From contig JADLHA010000022.1 in assembly GCA_020848995.1 (NCBI GenBank), positions 1 to 64,000 of the forward strand: a DNA stretch of 64,000 nt, read 5' to 3'. Shown here piece by piece: positions 18,276 through 26,318 of this stretch (the first letter of the stretch is position 1; every line of letters begins with the position of its first letter). Source of the stretch: Saprospiraceae bacterium (GTDB taxonomy: Bacteria > Bacteroidota > Bacteroidia > Chitinophagales > Saprospiraceae). Position numbers and translations under genes: made by a program. The notes beneath the pieces were generated by a model that made no database searches, was not told where the DNA came from, and saw nothing but the letters and a program-made list of their open reading frames with translations.

Positions 18276-18553
18276 TGGTCAGAGGCTTGCAGCGCTTTCA
18301 TGGCAATGGCCTTGTCGTAGAATTGCTGGGTCTCCTCATCGAGGCATCCGGGTTCCCACGGGAGCTCCGGCAGCAAATCCAGCAAGGTGTTCATTCTTCC
18401 TTCAACGTCGAAATATTTGTTGATCACCAACACTTTGCGCGATTCTACGCGGCAGTACCCAGCCTGAAAATGCCCTTGCTCGTATCGCACGGTATATCCC
18501 ATGGCTTTACAAAGCTCTTCCAGTTTTTTCAGACTTCCCCGGTTGTATTTCAT
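18272..18553 (-). CDS. Small conserved Bacteroidota-type protein, unknown function
   Basis: A 93-aa protein with no signal peptide or membrane segment. The pattern YEQGHFQAGYCRVES followed by VLVINKYFDVEGR looks like a compact alpha/beta fold; I recall similar short proteins beside MBL hydrolases in other Bacteroidota but cannot name a domain. It is the first gene of the overlapping operon with the metallo-hydrolase, DUF255 and porP genes. A TACTTTTA box, one base off the -7 consensus, lies at 18584-18577 about 24 bases before the ATG. Confidence 0.75.
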   Translation of the reverse strand: MKYNRGSLKKLEELCKAMGYTVRYEQGHFQAGYCRVESRKVLVINKYFDVEGRMNTLLDLLPELPWEPGCLDEETQQFYDKAIAMKALQASDH

Positions 18554-18745
18554 GCCACTGCTCCTGCTTTACGGCGTAAAAGTAAAATTTTTTCTATTAA
18601 ACAATTTATGATGTATTCAGTGCTCACTTCCGCCCCTTAATACATTTAAATAATTTGCCATTCCTATGGCCCGCCCGGCATTTTTCTTGGAACGTCCGAA
18701 ACGTTTCCTCTTTGGAACATGGGCGGCGTTCATAGCTCCAAAACG

Positions 18746-18753
18746 TATCTTTG
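18746..18753 (+). promoter_or_regulatory. TAnnTTTG promoter box (TATCTTTG) almost touching the start codon
   Basis: The box ends only four bases before the ATG at 18758. If it is the -7 element, transcription would start at or next to the start codon and the mRNA would be leaderless. Confidence 0.45.
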
Positions 18754-18757
18754 GGCC

Positions 18758-19360
18758 ATGCGATTACCCATTCACCATTTTTGTTTTGCCCTACTGGTGT
18801 GTGCCTGGTCGCCGGTGGCAGCTCAACGATTTTCAGCAGGCTTGCAGTTTGCGGGCCAACTCAGTCAGATCGACGGCGATGATGCCTTCGGATTTAATAA
18901 AGCGGGATATGGAGCGGGAGGCTTTGTCTCCGCAAAACTCTCCAGGACAACCGCCCTTGAAGTTGGGCTTGGCTACAGTCTTCGCGGAAGCCGTTCCGGA
19001 AAGAACGAATTCCTTCGCGTGGCGATTGACCTGCATTATGTCGAAGTTCCGATATTGTTTATCGTCCACGACTGGCAGAACCGCAGGCAAGAAATGGAAT
19101 ATTACCAAATGGAATTTTTCGGCGGCATTGCTCTTGGCCGGCTCATTTCGAGCAGCAGCCTGACCGGAGTGGACAAAGACTTCAATAAAAAGGATGTAAG
19201 CTGGATCCTGGGGGCAGGCTACCGATGGTCTCCAAGATGGGGCGGATTCCTGAAATACACGCGTGCACTAAACAGCCTCTACGGGTATTCCAAGAACGGC
19301 GTTCCTGTTGACTTGACCAGTTATTTTCTATCTTTGGGGCTCAAAGTCAAAATCCTGTGA
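18758..19360 (+). CDS. Outer-membrane beta-barrel protein, PorT-like
   Basis: A 200-aa exported protein: signal peptide to about residue 21 (ending VAAQ), then alternating amphipathic strands typical of the eight-stranded PorT/OmpA-like barrel family (FSAGLQFAGQLSQI, YGAGGFVSAKLS, LEVGLGYSLRGS) and a last strand LGLKVKIL. Members are common in Bacteroidota and mostly uncharacterised; PorT itself is a T9SS component but this protein cannot be equated with it. The ATG at 18758 gives the signal peptide directly. The gene overlaps or abuts the downstream lipoprotein gene. Confidence 0.72.
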   Translation: MRLPIHHFCFALLVCAWSPVAAQRFSAGLQFAGQLSQIDGDDAFGFNKAGYGAGGFVSAKLSRTTALEVGLGYSLRGSRSGKNEFLRVAIDLHYVEVPILFIVHDWQNRRQEMEYYQMEFFGGIALGRLISSSSLTGVDKDFNKKDVSWILGAGYRWSPRWGGFLKYTRALNSLYGYSKNGVPVDLTSYFLSLGLKVKIL

Positions 19361-19362
19361 AC

Positions 19363-19854
19363 ATGTTCTACCGACTGTCCTTTCTGCTTTATTTGCTTTT
19401 AGCATTTTCCACCGGTTGTAAAAATGAAAAAACAAGCAAGGGTGCTAAACCAGCTGTATCGGGCAAAGCCATTGAATTGGATTTAATGGATGCAGACAAC
19501 ATCAGCAGCTTGCGGTCAGAAGGCACCAGCGTCGACCTCATTTCGCTCAAAAAAGACGTAAACGTTTCGATGAGTTTTGACAATCCGCAGGCATTTTCCA
19601 TCATCATGTCATTCATCACTTCAGACAAAGGCGTACTCACCACGAGTTGTCTGCCCGATGCCCACCTCATCGTTCAAAAAAACGGAGACATCCTTCGTGA
19701 AATGGATCTATACTACCAAAACGGATGCAATGCAATGGTCTTTCTCGACGCAGAGGGAAAAAAGATCGCTGCCAATTCCATCAGCAACGAAGGCGTCGAT
19801 TTTTTCAACAACTTCCTGAAAACGAAAAGCTCGCAAGACAGTCTCGGGCGCTGA
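19363..19854 (+). CDS. Putative lipoprotein, unknown function
   Basis: A 163-aa protein with a hydrophobic N terminus (FYRLSFLLYLLLAF) ending in the lipobox STGC at about Cys19, then a Lys-rich linker and an unrecognised globular domain with two Cys residues (SCLPD and NGCNA) that could form a disulfide. A GTG at 19357 overlaps the upstream stop as GTGA and would add two residues; either start is compatible with translational coupling to the barrel gene. Confidence 0.65.
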   Translation: MFYRLSFLLYLLLAFSTGCKNEKTSKGAKPAVSGKAIELDLMDADNISSLRSEGTSVDLISLKKDVNVSMSFDNPQAFSIIMSFITSDKGVLTTSCLPDAHLIVQKNGDILREMDLYYQNGCNAMVFLDAEGKKIAANSISNEGVDFFNNFLKTKSSQDSLGR

Positions 19855-20200
19855 TCCCCGGTGCTCGCCTGACAGCTGTCGAATACTCCCCCTTGTTCAA
19901 ATGCGCCTTTGCTGCCAAGCGCGCTCGATGAATTACGCCAGACGCCGCTGCTTGGTAATTCTGCCTGCTCCATTATTTCCAAGCTTTCTTCGCCACCCCC
20001 AGCTCCTTTAATACTGGTTTCCGGCGCTATGCTTAAATTTATACATATGCATACCAAAAATCCTCCATCTCAAATCAGACCCGCCCAAATCCGCTGTGAT
20101 GGCTTGACCTCCTTTCAAAACAATCAGCGCTATTGCATTCCCTCCCAATCAGGTGAAAACGAGATGAGCGAAAACTGAATCCAAACCGTGCAAATGAATC
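19855..20200 (+). other. 346-base gap without a convincing gene
   Basis: No frame here has a recognisable domain or signal peptide. The stretch changes from moderately GC-rich to AT-rich around 20030-20060 and probably holds the 3' end of the lipoprotein transcript and the promoter of the gene at 20201. No terminator hairpin with a T tract was found. Confidence 0.5.
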
Positions 20201-20884
20201 ATGCAAACCCAACGAAATAAACAAACGTTCGTAACCATGCTTATCACATCGCGAGTGTTGGTAAAATCAATGGCAAATGCCGCAATTGCATTAACATTCA
20301 TAGCAAACTTTGCCGGCTTCGCCGATGGGCAGACCTTGAGCAGTGGCGAATATGAACCTGGTTTAAAATTGGCATTTGACCCAACTTCAAAAATGGTGAC
20401 CGCTTATTTTGAAGCCTTTGGCGGTTGGGACGAAAATTTGCAGCGGCCACAATTCTCCTGCATCTTCTACATCGAAGGCCCTTTGCATTCCAATCAGGCA
20501 ACCCTACGGGGTTATTACCCGGGAGACCCTCCAGATCAAATCATTGCTGGCAAGCTCGAAATCGTCGATACTCAAAACATCCGGATCCGGTTATCGGAAG
20601 AACCTCCCGGATGCTGGAATGTCCTCCCCTTTTCCGACGAACCTGCCGAGTTCGCACTTACCCGGGCGATGCCCTGGGTAGAAGTGGGCTATGTCACTGC
20701 GGAAAAGACCTACTTCCATGCCGAAAAAAGCATTGCTAAAAAATTAAAATCTTACCTCATCAAAAATAACGTCGTTTACATCGAACGCCGCGAGGACGAT
20801 TGGGTCTTTTGTAGCTATTATGGAAAGAAGCTTACAAAAGGTTGGCTGAAGCGATCGGATGTAAAAGCATCCAAGCAGCCATGA
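20201..20884 (+). CDS. Exported protein with C-terminal SH3-like domain
   Basis: A 227-aa frame. Residues 24-44 form a signal peptide (ANAAIALTFIANFAGFADG), so the mature start depends on whether translation begins at 20201 or at the ATG at 20270. The middle part (about residues 45-165) is unrecognised but has a beta-rich pattern. The last 60 residues (AEKTYFHAEKSIAKKLKSYL, then DDWVFCSYYGKKLTKGWLK) match the shape of bacterial SH3 domains, which often bind cell wall or serve as targeting modules. No operon partner is evident. Confidence 0.6.
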   Translation: MQTQRNKQTFVTMLITSRVLVKSMANAAIALTFIANFAGFADGQTLSSGEYEPGLKLAFDPTSKMVTAYFEAFGGWDENLQRPQFSCIFYIEGPLHSNQATLRGYYPGDPPDQIIAGKLEIVDTQNIRIRLSEEPPGCWNVLPFSDEPAEFALTRAMPWVEVGYVTAEKTYFHAEKSIAKKLKSYLIKNNVVYIERREDDWVFCSYYGKKLTKGWLKRSDVKASKQP

Positions 20885-21191
20885 GTGCTATGCTGTATTC
20901 TTCGCACGGGCGAATGTGCAGGCGTTAAGCCGTCCACATCGATAAAGCGGCAAGGTGCAGGAATCACTCTTACATGAACATTCTCTGCCTATGCCCCCTC
21001 AACCACAGCCGGCAGAACAATGGAAACGACCTCCTGTCCGGTATTTCAATCTGCCTGCAGTCTGCCAGCCAAGATCCGAAAAGATTCGATGTCCGATTGG
21101 ATTCACTTCATCAGATGATCATTTCATATCGATCATTCCATGTATTCCCGAATTTCGGGCATGCATTTCGGAATCAATTAAATGATCCCGT
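20885..21191. other. 307-base gap, no gene seen
   Basis: The gap lies between the convergent exported protein and the sensor kinase. It contains a short near-palindrome CCCGAATTTCGGG around 21147-21159, without a T tract; it could be a weak terminator for the sensor kinase. No coding frame is supportable. Confidence 0.4.
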
Positions 21192-24100
21192 TTACTTGAT
21201 CTGTTTTTGCCGCCATTCCACCGGCGTCATGCCGAGTTCCTGTTTAAACACCCTGCCAAAATATCCCGGATCGTTGAATCCGGAGTCGAAGGCTACCGCA
21301 GTGATGCTGAGTTCGGGTTGGAGCAGCAAGGACTTCGCTTTTTGAAGTCGCAGGGACCGAATGAACTGGTTGGCGGACATGCCCGTAAGGGCGTCCAGTT
21401 TGCGGTGGAGCTGGGAGTGACTCAGATGCATCTCCTTACAGAATAGTTCGACGTTGAAATCGCAGTCGGTGAGATGGGATTCAACCAACTCGCGCGCTCT
21501 GAGGACGAAGGCATCTTCCTTGAGCACCACTTCATGCGCGTCAGCCAGCGCGATCTTTCCGCTCTGCAGTCCGGCGGTTCTGAGATAATAGTCTTGCAAC
21601 TGTCGTCTCAACTCCAGCAGTTTGCGGATCCGCACCAATAGTTCTTCCTGGTAGAAAGGCTTCTCGAGATACGCATCCACACCTAGGTTAAGGCCTTCCA
21701 TCTTACTGCCGATATCTGCTTTCGCCGTGAGGATGATGATGGGAATGTGACTGGTGCGCTCGTCGGACTTGATCTGCCGGCAAAATTCAAAGCCATCCAT
21801 CTTGGGCATCATTACGTCGCTGATGATCAGGTCGGGAATGTGGACCGTGGCCATTTCCAATCCTTCCAATCCGTCGGTCGCCACTTGCAGCGCATAATCC
21901 GGCAGGCAGCTGGCAACATAGGCAACCACATCGACGTTATCCTCCACCAGCAACAGGCGGGCCTTTCCCGATTGAACTTGTTCCTGAGAAAAGACATTTG
22001 ATGGCGAAGGTGCATCCGGGAATGTGTCATGCTGGGGTGTTTCTTCCTCCGGATCAACTCCCTGCTCAAACGATCCTTCGAGTTCGGGAAGAACGACGGT
22101 AAATTCAGATCCCCCCGCACTCCCCGGAGCTGGGCTTCTCACGGTGATCTCGCCATCCATCAAACGGATGAGTTCCCGGGTCAGGCTCAGCCCGATGCCG
22201 CTGCCTTCATTTTTTGAAGTCTGGCTTTGGTTGATCTGATAAAACCGGTCGAAGACGTGAGCGATCTTGTCTTCAGGAATTCCAATACCCGTGTCTTTTA
22301 CTTTTATGGTGATCGATTGTCGCCGTTCGTCAGCACCAGAACGCAGGGCAATGGAGAAATAGACGTTTCCTCCCTGAGGAGTGAATTTTATGGCGTTGGA
22401 CAGGAGGTTGGAGACGACCTGCCGGAGTTTTTCCGGGTCGTAGTTGAAGAGCAGCTGATCGAGATCGGAGAGAAAATGCAGTTGGATGTTCTGGCTTATT
22501 CCGAGCGTGTGAAATGACTCGAAGAGGTATTTGAAAAAACCGATGACGTCGCCGTGAACGGGATTCAGACTCATTTTTCCGCTATCCAGTTTAGACAAAT
22601 CCAGCAATTCATTGACCAGTTTGAGGAGGTTCTGACCGTTGCGCATGATCATCTCAAGACTTTTGCGAACGGATCCTTCCGACTGGTTAAATGCCTGCCT
22701 GGCCATGCCGAGAATGATGGTCAAGGGGGTGCGGAATTCGTGGGTGATGTTGGTATACAATTGCGTGCGCACCGAATCCAGTTCTTTGATCCGTTCTGCT
22801 TCGCGGGTTTCGAAGGCAAGCCGCGATTTCAGCTTTTCGCGATTGAGATAGAAGCGGAAGGAATTCCGGACCAAAAGGGCCAGGATTGCAGCATAGGTCA
22901 GCCAGGCCCCCCAAGTTCTCCACCAGGGCGGCAGGACTACGATTTTCAATTCGGCGATATGGGGGCTCCAGATCCCCCGACTGTTAGAACCCTGCACCCG
23001 GAAGGTGTAGTTGCCCGGTGGCAGGTGCAGGTAAGTCGCCGTTCGGCGGGTTTTAGATTCCACCCAGTGTTCATCCGCGCCGATGAGCTGATATCGGTAC
23101 AAATTGTGTTTGGGTGAAGTAAAATCAAGAGAAGCAAATTCCAGGGTCAGAATGTCCTGTTCGTGAGTGAGGCAAATGGATGAAGAGGTTTCAATGGTGC
23201 TTTCCAATACGCCCGATTGCGGGTATTGTCTGACCGGTTCGTTGTTGATGAGTATGTTGGTAATGAAAACATGAGGCATATAGTCGATGGGAAGTACCTT
23301 TTCCGGACGAAATCGGTTGATGCCATTCACTCCTCCGAATCCAAGGGTTCCGTCGGGCATTTTTATGTAGGCCGAGGTGTTGAACTCATCGTCCTGCAAG
23401 CCGTCAGCCGAACTGAAATGCCGGATTACATATGGATCCGCATTCAAACTAAGGCAAAAGATCCCCTTATTGGAGCTGCCCCAGATGTTTCCCGCGGCGT
23501 CGCTCAGGATGCCGTAGACCACGTTGTTGGGCAGGCCCTGCTCAGTGGTCAGATGCAGGAACGAACCGCTCTGTTTGTCGAAGCGGTTGAGGCCACCGCC
23601 TTTCGTGGCAATCCAGATGTAGCGTTCCGGTTGCGCGGGATCTTCCAAAAAGCAGCTGACGTGATTGTAATTGAGTGAATTCCGGTCTTCTGGATTATTG
23701 GAATACCATTTGAATTCCGGCTTGGCAGACCCCGGATTCTCAGATTTGGCAAATCCTTCCTGGCTTCCGATCCATAAAAAACCCTGGCGGTCTTCGTAAA
23801 GGACCGTGGAGGAGGACTTCGAAGTTTCAGAATGCCCGGGCCGGTATTTATAATAATCGATCTGGCCCGAGGCGGGGTTCAGTCGCGTCAGCAGTCCTTC
23901 GAAACCTGCCATCCAGATATGGCCCTTCCGGTCTTCCATCATAGGTTGGGTTTCATCGAATTCCGCATGGAAAACATAGCGCTCCCTCTTTCCGGTATGG
24001 GGATGCCAGGCAAACAGATCCGTTTCCAATTGAACCGGATCGTAAACTCTCCCGTAAAATGTAGCATTCCGGGCGATGAGGAGGCAATTTGGATTCGCTC

Positions 24101-25268
24101 CCTGGAAGGGAGTCCGGAGCGCCGTGGAATCCAGGCGCTTGGAGTCCCAGCTCTTCCAGTTGATCCTTCCGTGACTGACATACAACTGGTCAGGAGGATG
24201 GATGACCATTTGGTTTACGCTGATCCCAGCCAACTGATGGTTGAACAGTGTCTTGTTGGGGTTGATCTTTAGCAGACCATATCCCCTGGTCCCCAACCAG
24301 ATCTGCCCGGACTGGTCCATAACCATGGAAGCGAGCGGCTTTTCCAGCAGTCGCTTGGGAGTCACCCGGCGATGAAGGGGAGCCTTGCTTGGCGTCCAGT
24401 GTTTCAAATCCAGGGCATACAGTCCGTAAATTTGATTGATCCAAAGCCGTCTGTTGGAATCGATCCAAAGCTTTTTGATCAGTTGGATGGAGCTGTCCAG
24501 AAGCAGGATTCGGGTGCCGTCAAACCAATAAATACCCGAGCGTTCGGAATTCGAAAAAAAAGCATGGCTCCCATCTTTGCAAAAAGTGGTAAACGAACAG
24601 CCTTCAAAAGCCGCAGAGAGCGTCATCGTGGTAGGGTCGAACCGGTAGATTTTGTCGGTTCCGCTGATCCAGCTTCGTCCTTGTCCATCCAGCGCGATAC
24701 CGGCCACGTTCTGGTCTCCGGGCACCGGCCTTCTGCGGATCCGGGGGGTGGAATCCCTGTAAAAAGCGGATTCCGGAAGGCTGATGACATTCAGTCCACC
24801 TTTGTACACGCCAACGAGCATTTGCCCAAGGGTATCCTCACCGATGGCCCATATCCGGTTACCAGACAAACTGGTGGCATCTTCCGGCCGGTGTTGGATG
24901 CGCAGGAACCGGCCAGACTTTTTGTCGTATACGTTCAGGCCCGAATTCTCAGTTCCCGCCCAGATCCGGCCTTTGCGGTCTTCATGCAGACAGACGATGG
25001 TGTTGGAGGAAAGCGACCAGGGATCGTAGGGGTCATTGGTAAAGATTTTGAAATCATAGCCGTCGTAGCGATTGAGACCGTCCTTTGTGGCAACCCAGAG
25101 AAAGCCTTCCCGGTCCTGGAGCAAATCGTAGATCATGCCCTGGGACAGCCCCTGTTCGAGTGAGATAGACTCAAAATCCATTCCGCTCTGGGCAAAAAGA
25201 GTTCCCGTAAGCTGGTTTAATAAGCTCAGACAGGTCAGGAATAGCGGAAGCCGGAAAGGGGCGGGCAT
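21192..25268 (-). CDS. Hybrid two-component system sensor kinase/response regulator with AraC output
   Basis: A 1358-aa one-protein signalling system. In order: signal peptide (about 1-26), periplasmic two-component propeller repeats (about 40-690, first blade LLQDREGFLWVATKDGLNRY), a Y_Y_Y domain (about 700-765, PPGNYTFRVQGSN), one membrane helix (about 783-805), HisKA with the phospho-acceptor His in THEFRTPL near 843, HATPase (NLLSNAIKFTPQG, DTGIGIPEDK, GSGIGLSL), a receiver with Asp in ISDVMMPKMDG near 1152, and an AraC-type DNA-binding domain (about 1255-1355). Such HTCS proteins usually sense glycan fragments and switch on an adjacent SusCD-type locus, but none is present here. The ATG at 25268 begins the signal peptide. 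Confidence 0.95.
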   Translation of the reverse strand: MPAPFRLPLFLTCLSLLNQLTGTLFAQSGMDFESISLEQGLSQGMIYDLLQDREGFLWVATKDGLNRYDGYDFKIFTNDPYDPWSLSSNTIVCLHEDRKGRIWAGTENSGLNVYDKKSGRFLRIQHRPEDATSLSGNRIWAIGEDTLGQMLVGVYKGGLNVISLPESAFYRDSTPRIRRRPVPGDQNVAGIALDGQGRSWISGTDKIYRFDPTTMTLSAAFEGCSFTTFCKDGSHAFFSNSERSGIYWFDGTRILLLDSSIQLIKKLWIDSNRRLWINQIYGLYALDLKHWTPSKAPLHRRVTPKRLLEKPLASMVMDQSGQIWLGTRGYGLLKINPNKTLFNHQLAGISVNQMVIHPPDQLYVSHGRINWKSWDSKRLDSTALRTPFQGANPNCLLIARNATFYGRVYDPVQLETDLFAWHPHTGKRERYVFHAEFDETQPMMEDRKGHIWMAGFEGLLTRLNPASGQIDYYKYRPGHSETSKSSSTVLYEDRQGFLWIGSQEGFAKSENPGSAKPEFKWYSNNPEDRNSLNYNHVSCFLEDPAQPERYIWIATKGGGLNRFDKQSGSFLHLTTEQGLPNNVVYGILSDAAGNIWGSSNKGIFCLSLNADPYVIRHFSSADGLQDDEFNTSAYIKMPDGTLGFGGVNGINRFRPEKVLPIDYMPHVFITNILINNEPVRQYPQSGVLESTIETSSSICLTHEQDILTLEFASLDFTSPKHNLYRYQLIGADEHWVESKTRRTATYLHLPPGNYTFRVQGSNSRGIWSPHIAELKIVVLPPWWRTWGAWLTYAAILALLVRNSFRFYLNREKLKSRLAFETREAERIKELDSVRTQLYTNITHEFRTPLTIILGMARQAFNQSEGSVRKSLEMIMRNGQNLLKLVNELLDLSKLDSGKMSLNPVHGDVIGFFKYLFESFHTLGISQNIQLHFLSDLDQLLFNYDPEKLRQVVSNLLSNAIKFTPQGGNVYFSIALRSGADERRQSITIKVKDTGIGIPEDKIAHVFDRFYQINQSQTSKNEGSGIGLSLTRELIRLMDGEITVRSPAPGSAGGSEFTVVLPELEGSFEQGVDPEEETPQHDTFPDAPSPSNVFSQEQVQSGKARLLLVEDNVDVVAYVASCLPDYALQVATDGLEGLEMATVHIPDLIISDVMMPKMDGFEFCRQIKSDERTSHIPIIILTAKADIGSKMEGLNLGVDAYLEKPFYQEELLVRIRKLLELRRQLQDYYLRTAGLQSGKIALADAHEVVLKEDAFVLRARELVESHLTDCDFNVELFCKEMHLSHSQLHRKLDALTGMSANQFIRSLRLQKAKSLLLQPELSITAVAFDSGFNDPGYFGRVFKQELGMTPVEWRQKQIK

Positions 25269-25276
25269 TTCGGTTT

Positions 25277-25284
25277 CAAATCTA
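25277..25284 (-). promoter_or_regulatory. TAnnTTTG promoter box (TAGATTTG) for the hybrid sensor kinase
   Basis: On the minus strand the box ends eight bases before the ATG at 25268, again implying a very short leader. No well-spaced TTTG is seen upstream. Confidence 0.45.
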
Positions 25285-25342
25285 TAAAAAGCTGCCTAAA
25301 ACCGCAGAGAACAGGGGAATTAGCGGCCGGTTTCCGTTCAAA

Positions 25343-25501
25343 ATGACAGAAAAATCCGGTACGTGCAAGAAATGTCCGGTCAATTGCAAGCTGCATCCGG
25401 TCGATGGGGACGAATGTCCTTTTCGACTGACCCACCTCGTCGCACCTTTGAACGGTCAAACGGCAGAAGCCTGGTCTTTAACAGAAAACATAACCCACTA
25501 G
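25343..25501 (+). CDS. Possible Cys-rich miniprotein (52 aa)
   Basis: An ATG frame of 52 codons ends with TAG one base before the ATG of the TonB-domain gene. Its N-terminal half has four or five Cys in a tight pattern: GTCKKCPVNCKLHP then DGDECPF, i.e. C-x2-C-x3-C-x9-C, together with a His, which would suit a small zinc knuckle. The C-terminal half is ordinary. It is not a family I can name. Support: clustered Cys, position directly ahead of the next gene; against: no clear promoter or Shine-Dalgarno, small size. It may be a real small protein or chance. Confidence 0.4.
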   Translation: MTEKSGTCKKCPVNCKLHPVDGDECPFRLTHLVAPLNGQTAEAWSLTENITH

Positions 25502-25502
25502 T

Positions 25503-25964
25503 ATGAAAAACTCAATCTGCATTTCCACCCTCCTGGTACTCCTCGGTATGATGGTCAGCCAGGTTTTGGATGCTCAGGAAGCATCGTTATCCGATCCGCA
25601 GGTACTTGCCAGCGCATCGCTTACGACAGGCAGCTCCCGAAACCATGCGGATGCTCAAACCATTCGTCTGGATGAAGGCATCAAAACGCCCTCTTTTGAC
25701 CATCTCGCCCAGTATTTTGCAGAACACCTCGAATACCCGGAACTCGCCCGTCAGAACGGTGTGGAGGGCGAACTCAAAATGCAATTGGTCATCTCCCCGG
25801 AAGGAAGCGTAATAGAAGCCAGGGTGTTGCAAGGATTGGGGCTGGGTTGCGACGAAGCTGCCCAGCAGATGGCCCTACGGATGCCTTCCTGGACGCCAGC
25901 GTCCAATTACGGGGTGCCCGTAAAAGGGAAAGCCATCGTCGTAGTGATGTTTAGACTGATTTAG
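25503..25964 (+). CDS. Periplasmic protein with TonB C-terminal domain
   Basis: A 153-aa protein with a signal peptide (about residues 1-25, ending VLDAQ) and a TonB C-terminal domain over about residues 70-153: YPELARQNGVEGELKMQLVI, then ISPEGSV and a final strand GKAIVVVMFRLI. Unlike energy-transducing TonB it lacks an uncleaved N-terminal anchor and a Pro-rich periplasmic spacer, so it probably does not couple to ExbBD directly; similar short periplasmic TonB_C proteins are frequent in Bacteroidota. A terminator follows about 80 bases downstream. Confidence 0.82.
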   Translation: MKNSICISTLLVLLGMMVSQVLDAQEASLSDPQVLASASLTTGSSRNHADAQTIRLDEGIKTPSFDHLAQYFAEHLEYPELARQNGVEGELKMQLVISPEGSVIEARVLQGLGLGCDEAAQQMALRMPSWTPASNYGVPVKGKAIVVVMFRLI

Positions 25965-26042
25965 GTAAAAGACCAGTTCCTGCGGAATGCAGGGAATCCC
26001 GCCCAACCCAATTGAAATAGAGCGTCAATTCATAAGGATACT

Positions 26043-26074
26043 CCCCCTTTGTCCAGCCTGGTCAGAGGGGGTTT
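26043..26074 (+). terminator. Rho-independent terminator after the TonB-domain gene
   Basis: CCCCCT (26043-26048) pairs with AGGGGG (26066-26071), with an imperfect inner extension, followed by TTTGTCTTTT. The remaining sequence of the 354-base gap to the next gene (25965-26318) shows no coding frame; just before the next start there is a TATCTTTA box (26303-26310), one base off the -7 consensus and eight bases before the ATG at 26319. Confidence 0.75.
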
Positions 26075-26318
26075 GTCTTTTGGAAGCTATTGCAGTTTAC
26101 CCGTAAGCAGTTTTACAAAAACTATCAACGCAGCACTTCCTGATTTTTGGAGTTCCGTTATTGACCAAACGGTTTGCTATTCTGAGCGATAGAGCTTCTA
26201 AAGTAAAAAACGCAAAGGCCTATCCGGAGTCTTTGTATCCTGAGGTTGTGTGAATAGAATGCTGCTTTCCGGGTGGCAGATGTGCTGGGTCAACCTTTGG
26301 TGTATCTTTAGAACTCTT

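Noticed and set aside
19909-20178. Plus-strand frame of 89 codons in the gap after the putative lipoprotein
   Set aside because: No signal peptide, no domain and irregular composition; probably non-coding.
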